This document shows, in pieces, positions 1 to 9,182 of a stretch of DNA of 48,890 nucleotides. The position numbers were made by a program, and so were the translations under genes. Numbering within the stretch: the stretch's first letter is position 1; every line of letters begins with the position of its first letter. Under the pieces are notes generated by a model. That model was given only the letters and a program-made list of their open reading frames with translations. It did not search any database and was not told where the DNA came from. Origin of the DNA: Herpetosiphonaceae bacterium (GTDB lineage: Bacteria; Chloroflexota; Chloroflexia; Chloroflexales; Kallotenuaceae); contig DASUTC010000303.1 of assembly GCA_036374795.1 (NCBI GenBank), positions 1 to 48,890 of the forward strand. Reading direction: 5' to 3'.

Positions 1-2643
1 CTCCAGCTCGTGGCCGTCGATGGTCCCGGCACCGTGACGCTGAGCGGCACAGGCCTCAAGCTGATGCAGAGCGGAGGCTTCAACGGCAGCCTGATCGTCG
101 ACGGGCTGCGCTTCTCGACCAGCAACGACGATGCTATTCGGCTCACCAGCGTCACGAACCTGCTGCTCGTCAACAGCACCTTCGATCCGATCGGCTCGGA
201 TAATCTGGCACATAACGCCTTGGAGTTGACGATGAGTAGTGGCGTGCGGCACGTGGTGCTCTACAACAACACGTTCCGCAACATCGCCAACGATGCGATC
301 CTGCTGATCGGGGAGGGCACCGCGCAGCCGACGATCACGATCGTCGGCAACACCATCACCGACAGCGGCACCCATGCCAACACCACCGATCAGGGAATCT
401 CGGTGGAGATGCGCGGCAGTGCCAGCGCCAGCGCGACGATCGCCGACAACAGCCTGACGCAGTTGGAGAGCCGCGCGGTGGTCGTCGCCGCTGACGACAC
501 AGCGCAGTTCCAGGCGATGATCGCGCGCAACACGATCAACACGATCACCACCCAGGATCAGGCGATCATCGCCGAGACGCTGAACGGCTCGACGACGGCG
601 CTGCTGGATGTGACGATCGCCGAGAACACGATCAGCAACGTCAGCAGCGGCAGCGGCATGGTGGTCAGCCTGGGCGGTGTCGTCGCGACACCCAGCACGC
701 CGCGCATCGTCGCCCGCATCGTGCGCAACACGCTGACGAATATCGGCGGCAACGACTTCGACCGGGGCATCGCGATCATCCCAGGTATCAGCAATAACAC
801 CAATCTGAACGGGACCATGAGCCTCCTTGTCGCAGAAAACCAGATCAACACCAGCGCGGCGTCGGGCTTGTATCTCTTCGCCGACGATAGCATTGACATC
901 GATGCGACGGTGCGCAACAACAGCTTCCTCAACACGGTAGCGTTCCCCAGTGCCAACGAGGCCGGCTTCCTGTTCCGCACCAACAATGCAAGCGCGCAGC
1001 TACGGCTGGCGCTCACCAACAACACGGCGACAACGGCGACTCCCGCTACCAACCGGGCGATCCGGCTGCTCCATCAGACGGGAACCTTCCAGCTAGAGGG
1101 CAATTCGGCGCTGACACCGGAGCAGAATGTCGCGGCGGATAATCCCGGCTCCGCTGGGTCGATTCTGGTAGGAGGAACGATCGGGATTATTCCTCGCGGC
1201 ACGGTCGTCCCGCCCAGTGACAAGGACCCGCCCGTCGCCCAAGACGACACCGCGACGGCGTTTTCTGGCACGCCCACGACGATCAATGTGCTGCCGAACG
1301 ATCTCGATCCAAACGAGGATCTGGTCAGGCTTAACTTCTTCAGCTTCACCTCGTTCCGGGGCGGCACGGTCACTCGCAACGATAACGGCACACCCGCCAA
1401 TCTGACCGACGATCGGCTGGTCTATACGTCGCCCGCTGGCTACGTCGGCACCGATACGCTCTACTACACCGGCTCCGACGGCCAAGCGACCGATGTGGCG
1501 AAGGTGACGATCAACGTCATCCCGTTGCCCACCAGCACGCCCACCCCGACGGCCACCAATACGCCGACGCCGACCAATACGGCTACTCCAACGAATACGG
1601 CGACACCGACCACCACACCGACCAACACACCGACCAATACACCGACCAATACACCGACCAATACACCGACCAACACGCCGACCAATACACCGACCAACAC
1701 GCCAACCAACACGCCAACTAACACACCGACTAACACACCGACCAATACACCAACCAATACACCAACCAACACGCCGACTAACACGCCGACCAACACGCCG
1801 ACGATCACGCCAACTAACACGCCGACCAATACGCCGACCAATACGCCAACCAATACGCCGACGATCACGCCAACCAATACGCCGACTAACACGCCGACGA
1901 TCACGCCAACCAATACGCCAACCAACACACCGACCAATACACCGACTAACACGCCAACCAATACGCCCACGGCGACCAATACGCCCACGGCGACCAGTAC
2001 ACCGACGCCGACCAATACGCCGACGCCGACTAACACGCCGACGATCACGCCCACGGCGACCAATACGCCCACGGCGACCAGCACGCCGACGATCACGCCG
2101 ACGACCACGCCGACGAGCTACAAACAGTACATTCCGATCGCCGCAGCCTGGCCTGAGCTAGTTGCGTCGATCCGTCTTGAGCCGAGCAAATCCACGTTCG
2201 CCGCCGGAGAGCCAGTCAGGATCATCGCGACGATCACGAACCTTGGCACGACGCGGTCGGCGCCGGCATGGGCGGACCTGTTCATCAATCCTTCGTCGCC
2301 GCCAACCAGCGCCAACATTCGCTGGAACGATGTCTGCGGCATGTATCCGTGCTTCGGGATCGCCTGGCGCGTACCCGCGCTAGCACCCGGCCAGAGCGTC
2401 GTGCTCACCTCCGATCCGGGCAGCTACGCTGCCGACTACTCGGTCTGGCCGGGCTGGTTCGCATCGGGAACGTCGGATCTGTACCTCTACGTCGATAGCT
2501 GGAATCCAGGCGTCGCGACGGGTGCGAATCCCGAAGAGACGGAGGCGAATAACCGCGCCGAGCTACATGGGTTACAGGTGACAGGATCGAATCCGCAAAG
2601 CACACGCGACACGGGTGACGTACAGCAGCGTCCGGCTCGCTAG
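1..2643 (+). CDS. Secreted parallel beta-helix protein with Ig-like domain and Thr/Pro stalk (5' partial)
   Basis: The frame is open to the left edge (CTC CAG CTC before the first GTG at 10), so the N-terminus and any signal peptide lie outside the window. Counting from base 1, residues 1 to about 400 are Asn-rich repeats of the type NNTF, RNTI, ENTI and NNSF, the pattern of right-handed beta-helix (pectate-lyase-like) folds. Residues about 407-507 form a cadherin/Big-like domain ([24 protein letters not shown]-like end). Residues about 512-706 are an almost pure (TNTP)n stalk. The last 170 residues form a CARDB-like beta-sandwich starting [19 protein letters not shown]. This order suits an extracellular or surface-displayed carbohydrate-active or adhesive protein. 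No catalytic residues can be assigned and the substrate is unknown. No sorting signal is visible at the C-terminus. Confidence 0.85.
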   Translation, partial: LQLVAVDGPGTVTLSGTGLKLMQSGGFNGSLIVDGLRFSTSNDDAIRLTSVTNLLLVNSTFDPIGSDNLAHNALELTMSSGVRHVVLYNNTFRNIANDAILLIGEGTAQPTITIVGNTITDSGTHANTTDQGISVEMRGSASASATIADNSLTQLESRAVVVAADDTAQFQAMIARNTINTITTQDQAIIAETLNGSTTALLDVTIAENTISNVSSGSGMVVSLGGVVATPSTPRIVARIVRNTLTNIGGNDFDRGIAIIPGISNNTNLNGTMSLLVAENQINTSAASGLYLFADDSIDIDATVRNNSFLNTVAFPSANEAGFLFRTNNASAQLRLALTNNTATTATPATNRAIRLLHQTGTFQLEGNSALTPEQNVAADNPGSAGSILVGGTIGIIPRGTVVPPSDKDPPVAQDDTATAFSGTPTTINVLPNDLDPNEDLVRLNFFSFTSFRGGTVTRNDNGTPANLTDDRLVYTSPAGYVGTDTLYYTGSDGQATDVAKVTINVIPLPTSTPTPTATNTPTPTNTATPTNTATPTTTPTNTPTNTPTNTPTNTPTNTPTNTPTNTPTNTPTNTPTNTPTNTPTNTPTNTPTNTPTNTPTITPTNTPTNTPTNTPTNTPTITPTNTPTNTPTITPTNTPTNTPTNTPTNTPTNTPTATNTPTATSTPTPTNTPTPTNTPTITPTATNTPTATSTPTITPTTTPTSYKQYIPIAAAWPELVASIRLEPSKSTFAAGEPVRIIATITNLGTTRSAPAWADLFINPSSPPTSANIRWNDVCGMYPCFGIAWRVPALAPGQSVVLTSDPGSYAADYSVWPGWFASGTSDLYLYVDSWNPGVATGANPEETEANNRAELHGLQVTGSNPQSTRDTGDVQQRPAR
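1534..2118 (+). repeat. 12-bp tandem repeat encoding the (TNTP)n stalk
   Basis: A long run of the 12-bp unit ACCAAYACRCCR, with variants ACGATCACGCC and ACGGCGACC, encodes TNTP with occasional TITP and TATN. Wobble positions differ between units, but many neighbours are identical, so slippage or recombination could change the length in steps of four residues without breaking the frame. Confidence 0.9.
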
Positions 2644-2773
2644 CGAAGTTCCCCGATGGGTGCGCTGCATGCCAGCGCGCCCATCAACATCGTGTGTTAG
2701 GATAGACGCTTAAGATCGCCTAAGCCCCCCTGCGTTTGCATGAGGATGGAGTATTTCGGAGGAATAGCGACGC

Positions 2774-3439
2774 ATGATCCAACACTACACCCGTGCCCTG
2801 CTTCTGCGTACAGGATTGCTGCTGATGATCGGTCTGGTGCTTCAGATCGCCATCGCCCGACCGGCACTGGCCCAGGAGCCGCCGCGACCAACCCTGGAAC
2901 CGACCGCAACCCCGACGATCACGCCAACCGGCACGGCAACGCCAACGCCGGTTCCTCCAGATGACACGTTGCCCAGCCCAACCGAGGCTCCTGCCGGGCG
3001 GATCATCGGCACGGTGATCGATCTGACCACCAACGCTCCCGCGCCGGGCATCCGCGTCGCAGTGGGCGATATCACCGTCACTACCGATGGCAACGGCAAC
3101 TACGAGCGCGCGGGCCTACCCGCAGGCAGCTATCAGGTTGCGCTGGTCCTGACCGCCGCGCAGGGCGTTGCGGAGCAGGGGCCGATCACGGTGGATCTGG
3201 CCGTGGGCGCCACTGTGGTGCAGCACCTTGCATTCCGCAGCCCCCTCGCAGCCACGGCTGTTCCCAGCACGCCGACGCCGACACCGACTGGACCGGCAAC
3301 GCTGCCCGATACGGGCGATAGCAGCGGAAACGCCGCGCTGTTCCAGGGCGGGCTGCTCGCAGCGCTGATCGTGCTGCTCGGCCTGAGCGTCTGGGGCATG
3401 ACCGAACGGTCGCGCCGAACCGCGATCAGGCGAAGATAG
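2774..3439 (+). CDS. Small surface protein with signal peptide, carboxypeptidase-regulatory-like domain and LPDTG sorting-type tail
   Basis: 221 residues. The start ATG follows a strong GGAGGA at 2758-2763. Residues 1-34 are a signal peptide (hydrophobic core, cleavage after ALA). Residues 35-75 are Thr/Pro rich (TPTITPTGTATPTP). Residues about 75-155 resemble a carboxypeptidase-regulatory-like beta-sandwich (GRIIGTVIDLTTNAPAPGI, TTDGNGNYERAGLPAGSYQV). A second TP linker leads to LPDTG at residues 177-181, a hydrophobic segment at about 190-208 and an Arg-rich tail. LPxTG plus membrane segment plus basic tail is the sortase-substrate arrangement, so the protein is probably wall- or membrane-anchored. 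No sortase gene lies in the window. It follows the beta-helix gene by 130 bases and may be co-expressed with it. Confidence 0.85.
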   Translation: MIQHYTRALLLRTGLLLMIGLVLQIAIARPALAQEPPRPTLEPTATPTITPTGTATPTPVPPDDTLPSPTEAPAGRIIGTVIDLTTNAPAPGIRVAVGDITVTTDGNGNYERAGLPAGSYQVALVLTAAQGVAEQGPITVDLAVGATVVQHLAFRSPLAATAVPSTPTPTPTGPATLPDTGDSSGNAALFQGGLLAALIVLLGLSVWGMTERSRRTAIRRR

Positions 3440-3474
3440 ATCCGGGCCAGCGCGACCGCTCTATGAGCAACAGA

Positions 3475-3511
3475 ACAGCACCCGCCGGGATGACCTCCTG
3501 GCGGGTGCTGT
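3475..3511. terminator. Hairpin between convergent genes
   Basis: Perfect 12-bp inverted repeat ACAGCACCCGCC / GGCGGGTGCTGT with a 13-nt loop, lying 36 bases after the LPDTG gene and facing the convergent membrane-protein gene. There is no T-run, so it may act in both directions or as an RNA-stabilising hairpin. Confidence 0.6.
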
Positions 3512-3568
3512 ATGTTCGAGCGGGGTGCGGAATCGCGGTCACGGCCTGTGCTGCTGCGCCGCCAGCGA

Positions 3569-4000
3569 TCACCCGACCGACGTACGACGACTCAGCGCGG
3601 CGATCCAGCCTGCGATCAAGAGCAGCTCACCCAGCGCATCCAGCAGATAGATCGGCGAGATCCTGCGCTTTGCCACGTACACCACGTCGCCCGCCGCCAG
3701 CACGCCAGCGCTCCCGATAGCCAGCAACGTGGCCTCCGGCCCAGGACGGCGACGCAGACCGGCCACCATCAGCACTCCCCCGACCACGGTGATCAGCGCT
3801 CCAACAATTTTGACCAGCCAGCGATCGACTTTCGGGCCGGTCACTTTCTGGAAGGTATCGATGCTCACCAGCGGCCAGATGCCGGTGATGATGTAGTAGA
3901 GCGCCTGTGCCAGCGCGACGAGCCGCAGCCAAAGCGATGCGCTGCGCGCTTCCGGCGTATCCCCGGCGATTGAGTGACGGCACATCGTCTGTTCGTCCAT
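3569..4000 (-). CDS. Small multi-pass membrane protein, function unknown
   Basis: 143 residues with about four hydrophobic segments (WLRLVALAQALYYIITGIW; LVKIVGALITVVGGVLMVAG; ATLLAIGSAGVLAAGDVVYV; SPIYLLDALGELLLIAGWI). The N-terminal 20 residues are hydrophilic and contain two Met that could serve as starts. I do not recognise a family with catalytic residues. The ISPIYLLDALGELLL segment and the regular helix spacing argue that it is real. It is convergent with the LPDTG gene and separate from the next minus-strand gene. Confidence 0.7.
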   Translation of the reverse strand: MDEQTMCRHSIAGDTPEARSASLWLRLVALAQALYYIITGIWPLVSIDTFQKVTGPKVDRWLVKIVGALITVVGGVLMVAGLRRRPGPEATLLAIGSAGVLAAGDVVYVAKRRISPIYLLDALGELLLIAGWIAALSRRTSVG

Positions 4001-4135
4001 GCCTCTCCCTCACGCAGTTCACAGCCTGTCCGCCCAAGGTAAAGCGGTCGGAATACGCTCCCCTTGTTTCCGACCGCTCTCAGGAGGCCCACATGGCGTG
4101 GTTAGCGCCGTAGTGTTAGCAAGCTCTATGCCAGC

Positions 4136-4160
4136 CAAGTTCAAAGTTTCGAGGTTATTC
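4136..4160 (-). repeat. Short fragment of the dispersed GTTCAA/TTTCGA repeat
   Basis: AAGTTCAAAGTTTCGAGGTT overlaps the stop codon of the HExxH gene. It resembles the repeat family at 26635, 28681, 34984 and 38334 but is short and could be chance. Confidence 0.3.
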
Positions 4161-4673
4161 CCTATGTTCTCCGTCCGGGCGCAGCCAGCAGATCATATGT
4201 GGATAGGGCGCGACGCCGCGCGACGCCGCCTGCGTGGCGTCATAGGTCATACCCGCCCATTGCAGCATCGGCACGCCGAAGGTATGGCCCTGCTGAAAAT
4301 TCTCGACGATCGAGCGCGCGCCGCCCTGATATCCGGCCTCGTGAAAGACGACCGCCGGGTCGATCCTGAGATGCAGCGCCGCCGCATACGACCACGCAAT
4401 CGCCATCATCTCCTCGGCGGCATCCGGCCCTACATCGCCGCTGATCGTCGTGCGGCGCGCGGGAGCCGCCACTGCCAGATGCCCGGCCTCATGCAGCAGG
4501 TCGCCGGGATAGCGCAGCCGCGCCTCGTCGATCAGCAGCGCGCCGTGGTCGATCCAGATGCCGGGTAAGAACGTCTCCGCCGGGATCTGCCCCGCTCGGA
4601 CGTCGAGGCCGATCGCCTGGAGGAAGCTCACGATCGTCCGGGTCAGGGGGTCGGTAAAGGTTGGTCGGGTCAT
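4155..4673 (-). CDS. Conserved hypothetical protein with HEAGH (HExxH) motif
   Basis: 172 residues from the start MTRPTFTDPL. The frame is open further upstream, but this ATG has GGAG nine bases before it and the upstream residues have no protein-like character. Residues about 20-75 read FLQAIGLDVRAG, FLPGIWIDHGALLID and RLRYPGDLLHEAGHLAV. The HEAGH motif after a predicted helix start is the zinc-binding HExxH of many small metallopeptidase-like proteins. A downstream Glu in VFHEAGYQGGA or EEMMAIAWSYA could be a third ligand, but that is a guess. No signal peptide is visible, so it is probably cytoplasmic. Peptidase activity is unproven. Confidence 0.7.
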   Translation of the reverse strand: MTRPTFTDPLTRTIVSFLQAIGLDVRAGQIPAETFLPGIWIDHGALLIDEARLRYPGDLLHEAGHLAVAAPARRTTISGDVGPDAAEEMMAIAWSYAAALHLRIDPAVVFHEAGYQGGARSIVENFQQGHTFGVPMLQWAGMTYDATQAASRGVAPYPHMICWLRPDGEHRE

Positions 4674-4833
4674 GCCTATCTCCACATGCTGATGGTTGGA
4701 TGGGATCGGGGGATCGACGCAGACGATCATAGCATAGATCAGCGCACGGGCGAAGTGGCATTGCGCAGACGATGCCGCCGACGGTAGCTCAGGCGCAGCG
4801 GGCAGGGATGTTGCCGACACGCTGCCCGTAACA

Positions 4834-5265
4834 CTAGGCCGGTAGCAAGCCTTTGTCGCGCATGATCGTCTGCTCATCCTGATGGGCGATAAACAAGATC
4901 ACTTTCGGCTGCTCGGCATCCCTGGAGACAACGTATGTCACCTCGAACGCGATCGGCTCGTCGCCGGTCTTGCGGAAGAACGCAGCCCATTTCACCTTGA
5001 CCAACGCATAATGATCGTCCAGCGCCGTCTCACTCAGCGCCAGAATCCTGACCGACTCCAGCTCGACACGCCGATAGAACTCGTAGATCTGGGTCACGGC
5101 AGCCCGCAGCTCATCCTCGCTCGTGGTGCAGCCGACGAAATGAGGCGCGGCGGCCATGCAGCACTCGGCAAATACGCCGATGGCCGCCTCGACATCAAGC
5201 GCACTAAACGCTGCCTCATACGTCGCAAACAGCCGCGCCAGGTCGCTGTCCATGGAGTTGCTCAT
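4834..5265 (-). CDS. NTF2-like / SnoaL-like domain protein
   Basis: 143 residues. The N-terminus (DLARLFATYEAAFSALDVEAAIGVF) and the alternating strand pattern LVKVKWAAFFRK and AFEVTYVVSRDA fit the cone-shaped NTF2-like (DUF4440/SnoaL-like) fold of about 130 residues. Such proteins are stress- or detoxification-associated or ligand-binding, and no specific substrate can be read. The start is supported by GGGAGGA seven bases upstream; a second Met at residue 5 is possible. The next minus-strand gene starts 160 bases further on, so an operon is possible. Confidence 0.75.
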   Translation of the reverse strand: MSNSMDSDLARLFATYEAAFSALDVEAAIGVFAECCMAAAPHFVGCTTSEDELRAAVTQIYEFYRRVELESVRILALSETALDDHYALVKVKWAAFFRKTGDEPIAFEVTYVVSRDAEQPKVILFIAHQDEQTIMRDKGLLPA

Positions 5266-5355
5266 GGAAGTCCTCCCGCTGTAGAAACAGACGCAGCTCT
5301 GCTCGTGTGCAGGCGTCTTTCAACCGCAAGCCTCGTCTCAAGCGTATCTTAGCAC

Positions 5356-5374
5356 GTCCGACTATAACACGGAC
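5356..5374. promoter_or_regulatory. Small inverted repeat around a TATAAC box
   Basis: GTCCG-ACTATAACA-CGGAC in the 190-bp divergent gap between the NTF2-like gene and the FHA gene. The loop holds TATAAC, close to a -10 hexamer, but no good -35 lies at the right distance. It may be an operator over a promoter. Confidence 0.3.
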
Positions 5375-5455
5375 AATCAGGCGCAGGCTGCAACACTCGA
5401 TCGGCTGTGAGCGTCTTTGTAGGCGTAGCAGTGCGCCTGGTACGATGGAGGAGCT

Positions 5456-6202
5456 ATGTTAGATAAAGGAACGCTGGAGCAGGAGAGCAACGATCTCAAG
5501 CGCGAGATCGGCAACCTGGAAACCCAGATCAAAAGCGTTCGCGACTATATCGCCGCGCAAGAGCGCAACTTACGAAGCGCGGCAGAGTCGGTTCGCGCAA
5601 TCACCGAGCGCAGCCTGGCCGAGGCGCGCGGCGATCTCTACCTCAAGGAGCTGCGGCTGCAACAGGTGCGTCAGGAATTCCAGATCAAGCAAGAGCATCT
5701 CGCCAAGATCGGCGCTATCGCGCGCAAGCAGCAGGATATTCAGACCTTGGAGCTGGAGCGCGACAGGATCACCGGCATGCTTCAGCGCGCGCAGGTCGAG
5801 CTTCAGCAGCTCATGCATGAGTATCAATCGTCGAGCAGCCCCAGCGCCACCGCTGAGTATGCCCTGATCTTCAGCGGCGGCGAGCGCTTTGTGCTGCCTG
5901 CCAGCGCATCCGAGATGCTGGTCGGCTGCGCCGACACGGGCGTGTTTCCCGACATCGATCTGGCACCGCTCGGCGGCACGGCGCAGGGTGTCAGTCGCAG
6001 GCACGCGGCGCTGCGTCACAGCAATGGAGCGTGGTCGATCGTGGACTTGAACAGCACCAACGGCACGTACGTCAACACGATCAAGATCGCGCCGAACATG
6101 CCGACGCCGTTGCAGGATCAGACCAGGCTGCGCTTCGGCAATCTGGATGCGGTCTTCGGCCAGCAGCCAGCACCGGCACATAAGACCGTGCGCCTGACCT
6201 AG
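5456..6202 (+). CDS. Coiled-coil protein with C-terminal FHA domain
   Basis: 248 residues. GGAGGAG lies just before the ATG. Residues about 5-125 are highly charged heptads without Pro (ESNDLKREIGNLETQIKSV; RDRITGMLQRAQVELQQL), a long coiled coil. Residues about 135-235 are an FHA phosphothreonine-binding domain with the diagnostic SRRH (180-183) and NSTNGTYVN (199-207) motifs. It is likely a cytoplasmic phospho-dependent scaffold for a Ser/Thr kinase. No kinase gene lies nearby, so the partner is unknown. It is followed by a strong hairpin. Confidence 0.9.
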   Translation: MLDKGTLEQESNDLKREIGNLETQIKSVRDYIAAQERNLRSAAESVRAITERSLAEARGDLYLKELRLQQVRQEFQIKQEHLAKIGAIARKQQDIQTLELERDRITGMLQRAQVELQQLMHEYQSSSSPSATAEYALIFSGGERFVLPASASEMLVGCADTGVFPDIDLAPLGGTAQGVSRRHAALRHSNGAWSIVDLNSTNGTYVNTIKIAPNMPTPLQDQTRLRFGNLDAVFGQQPAPAHKTVRLT

Positions 6203-6252
6203 CGCGGCAGCCGCCCGTGCCGATAGCGTTCTCAGCAGCCATGCGGATCGAT

Positions 6253-6286
6253 GTGCAGGACTGGCGCTCAATCGCCAGTCCTGCAC
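6253..6286. terminator. Strong hairpin after the FHA gene
   Basis: Perfect 14-bp inverted repeat GTGCAGGACTGGCG / CGCCAGTCCTGCAC with a 6-nt loop (CTCAAT), 50 bases after the FHA stop codon. It lacks a U-tract but is the best termination candidate for this transcript. Confidence 0.65.
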
Positions 6287-6400
6287 GTGCGTTATCGCCT
6301 CCTGCTCGATCGCCGCCTGCTACTGCCGACGCTCCACCCTTTTCACGGCAGCACATGCTCTTTGAGCGCCTGCATAGCACGCAACCGATGGATCAACTTG

Positions 6401-6409
6401 TGCTAGAAT
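6401..6409 (+). promoter_or_regulatory. Possible extended -10 element upstream of the kinase operon
   Basis: TGCTAGAAT matches the extended -10 form TGnTANAAT. No clear -35 precedes it. The distance to the kinase start is about 275 bases. Confidence 0.3.
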
Positions 6410-6683
6410 CCATTGAGAATCCGCTGCCGTTGCGTCGAGAGCAGAGCTATGTCACCCACCTCAAGCGCTCGCGATGGTGGACGATCGCAGGTCAGCATCC
6501 TCCTACGACCAGCAAGAAATCGTGACCTCACGGAAGCACATCTCTACCTGCGACGGATACCACGTACACTACAATGCGTCAATCTGGCGCTGCGATACCG
6601 GTACAGCCTAACCACCGGGCAAAAGGACATGAGCGGCGGTGTGGATCAGCCGATGAGTACATCCGCCCGCAAGAGGTATCGCC

Positions 6684-9182
6684 GTGCGTAAAGATGCCCT
6701 AGCTCAGGAAATTGAGGCGCTGCAACAACGGATCACCGATCTCCAACAGCGCATGACCGAGGCGACGCCGGAGCTGCTCCAGCAGATGCTCGACGAGCTG
6801 CACACGGCGCTGGAAGAGCTGCTGGTGGCCGAAGAGCAGCTACACGAGCAGAGCGCGGTGCTCCTTGCCACCCAGGAGGAGCTGGAGCTCGAGCGCCGAC
6901 GATTCGCTGACCTGTTCGAGTCTGCGCCCAACGGCTACCTGATCACCAGCGCGCGCGGCGTCATTGTGGAAACCAACCGGGCCGCCAGCGACCTGCTGCA
7001 CCATCCAAAGGCATTCCTGGTGGGCAAGCCGCTTGCTCTGTTCGTCGTAAAGCACGAGCGGCAGCATTTTTGGGCGCTCCTCAAGCGGCTCCACACATCG
7101 CCGAACGTTCAGGAGTGGGAGGGTCAGTTGCAGCGACGTCGCGATACGTCTATCGAAGTGAGCGTGCGCGTGGCTCCCGTGCGCGATCAAGCCGGTACCG
7201 TCATCGAGCTGCGCTGGCTGATGCACGATATGACGGCGCGCAAGCAGGCCGAGGAGCAGATCCGGCATCTGAACGCGGAGCTTGAGCAGCGAGTTGCCGA
7301 GCGGACCACGGAGCTTGTACAGGCGAATCAGATCAAAGATGCGCTGCTGCTGCGTGAGCAGGCGGCAAGGCGCGAGGCCGAGGCGGCACGGCAGGCGCTC
7401 CAGCTCAGCGAGGAGCGCTTTCGTATCGCGCTGGCTAGCTCGCCCGTCACGGTGTTTCATCAGGATCGGAATCTGCGCTACACCTGGATCTACAATCCGT
7501 ATCCTCCCGCGCAGCCGGAAGAGATCGTCGGCAGGAGCGATGCCGAACTCTTCCAGCCCGACGATGCCGCACGCCTGACGGCGATCAAACGCGGCGTGAT
7601 CGAAACCGGAGTGGGCGTCGAGACGGAGGTGCAGCTCTTCACGCCAGCCACGCCGATGTGGTTCAACCTGCGCGCGGAGCCGCTGCGCGACGCGGCGGTC
7701 GCGGTCGTCGGGATCGCCTGTGCTGCGACCAATATCACGGCGATCAAGCAGGCCGAGTTTACGATCCGGCGGCAGGCGCAGCTTCTGGAAGCGACCTTCG
7801 ACGCGATCCTGGTTCGCGAGGTTACGGGACGGATCATCTACTGGAACCGCAGCGCCGAGACGCTGTACGGCTTCTCGAAGGACGAGGCGATCGGCGAGTT
7901 CTGCTACGAGCTGCTGCGCATGGCCGGCAGCGAGAGCATGACGGCGATACAGCGCGCGCTGAATGAGAGCGGGCGCTGGGAAGGCGAGCTTCAGCATACC
8001 ACACGCGACGGTCGCACGATCGTCGTCTCCAGCCGCCAGGTGCTGGTGCGTGAGGACGACGGCAGCGAGCACGTGATCGAGTCCAACTACGACATCACCG
8101 AGCGCAAGCGCGTCGAAGAGCAGTTGCGCGAAAGCGAGGCCCGCTTCCGCACCCTGGCCGACAGCGCGCCCGTGCTGATCTGGATGAGCGGCCCCGATAA
8201 GCAGTACACATACGTCAACAAGATCTGGCTGTCGTTTACCGATCGCCGCCTTGAGCAGGAGCTAGGCACCGGCTGGCTGGAAGGCATCCACCCCGACGAT
8301 CGCGCGCGGTCTGTGGTGCTCTACAACGCGGCCTTCGACGCGCGCGAGGCGTTGCGGATCGAGCACCGGCTGCGACGCGCCGACGGCGAGTATCGCTGGA
8401 TGCTGAACTGCGGCATTCCGCGTCTCGCGCCCGACGGCGCGTTTGAAGGCTATATCGGCTCGTGCATCGACATTACCGACCGCAAACATATGGAGCGGGT
8501 GCGCCATACGCTGCTTGAGCGGATGGTAGCGGCGCAGGAGGACGAGCGCCGCCGCCTCTCGTACGAGCTGCACGATGAGTTGGGACCCTACCTGACGGCG
8601 CTCCAACTGGGCCTTAGCTCGCTCCAGGAGCTTGCCCCGGCGGATACCGCCGGTGAGCAGCACATCAAACAGTTGCAGGAGTTGACAACCAGGCTTGGCC
8701 GCGATCTGCACGCGCTCGCCCGGCAGCTTCGCCCGGCTGCCCTCGACGATCTTGGGCTGCGCGCCGCGCTCGAAAACCTCGTCGAGGAGTGGTCCAATCG
8801 CTACGCCATCGCCGCCGAGGTTCAGTCGATCGGCCTCGACACACAGCGGCTACCTGCGCCGCTAGAGACGGCGATCTACCGCGTGGTGCAGGAAGCGCTG
8901 ACCAACGTCGCGCGCCATGCCCAGGCCCGACACGTGAGTGTGATCCTGGAGCGGCGGAGCCAGCACGCGCAGCTTATCGTCGAAGACGACGGGCGGGGCT
9001 TCGAGGCCGAGACGCTGCTGCATATGCCCGATACCGAGCGCGGGCTTGGCCTGATCGGGATGCAGGAGCGCGTGGCCGCCCTTGGCGGCAGGCTGACGAT
9101 CGAGTCGTTTCCTGGGCGCGGCACCGCGATCTTCGTGCGGATTCCGATCTCCAGTAAGCCGGAGGTGACGACCGATGACTAA
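6684..9182 (+). CDS. Multi-PAS sensor histidine kinase (NarL/DesK-type HisKA_3)
   Basis: 832 residues from a GTG start with AGAGG seven bases upstream. Residues 1-72 form a coiled coil. Four PAS/PAC units follow at about 73-190, 243-365, 366-490 and 490-612 (FESAPNGYLITSARG; SSPVTVFHQDRN; ATFDAILVREVTGRIIYWNR; DSAPVLIWMSGPDKQYTYVN). A HisKA_3 helix pair holds the phospho-acceptor His630 in SYELHDELGPYLTALQLGL. The HATPase domain (about 725-825) has EALTNVARHAQ, EDDGRGF and GLGLIGMQER. There is no membrane segment, so signals are sensed in the cytoplasm, perhaps through a cofactor or ligand in a PAS pocket. It overlaps the response-regulator gene by 8 bases (ATGACTAA), so the two form a translationally coupled two-component system. 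The stimulus cannot be read. Confidence 0.95.
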   Translation: MRKDALAQEIEALQQRITDLQQRMTEATPELLQQMLDELHTALEELLVAEEQLHEQSAVLLATQEELELERRRFADLFESAPNGYLITSARGVIVETNRAASDLLHHPKAFLVGKPLALFVVKHERQHFWALLKRLHTSPNVQEWEGQLQRRRDTSIEVSVRVAPVRDQAGTVIELRWLMHDMTARKQAEEQIRHLNAELEQRVAERTTELVQANQIKDALLLREQAARREAEAARQALQLSEERFRIALASSPVTVFHQDRNLRYTWIYNPYPPAQPEEIVGRSDAELFQPDDAARLTAIKRGVIETGVGVETEVQLFTPATPMWFNLRAEPLRDAAVAVVGIACAATNITAIKQAEFTIRRQAQLLEATFDAILVREVTGRIIYWNRSAETLYGFSKDEAIGEFCYELLRMAGSESMTAIQRALNESGRWEGELQHTTRDGRTIVVSSRQVLVREDDGSEHVIESNYDITERKRVEEQLRESEARFRTLADSAPVLIWMSGPDKQYTYVNKIWLSFTDRRLEQELGTGWLEGIHPDDRARSVVLYNAAFDAREALRIEHRLRRADGEYRWMLNCGIPRLAPDGAFEGYIGSCIDITDRKHMERVRHTLLERMVAAQEDERRRLSYELHDELGPYLTALQLGLSSLQELAPADTAGEQHIKQLQELTTRLGRDLHALARQLRPAALDDLGLRAALENLVEEWSNRYAIAAEVQSIGLDTQRLPAPLETAIYRVVQEALTNVARHAQARHVSVILERRSQHAQLIVEDDGRGFEAETLLHMPDTERGLGLIGMQERVAALGGRLTIESFPGRGTAIFVRIPISSKPEVTTDD

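Larger units (their letters stand above)
6203..6683. other. Intergenic stretch before the sensor kinase
   Basis: About 480 bases with no convincing gene. It contains the hairpin at 6253-6286 and an extended -10 candidate TGCTAGAAT at 6401-6409 that could drive the kinase operon with a long leader. Open frames here have no protein character. Confidence 0.6.

Noticed and set aside
1464-2108. Open minus-strand frame rich in Val/Gly opposite the Thr/Pro tract
   Set aside because: It is the complement of the 12-bp repeat (GVLVGVLV). It has no start context or independent composition.
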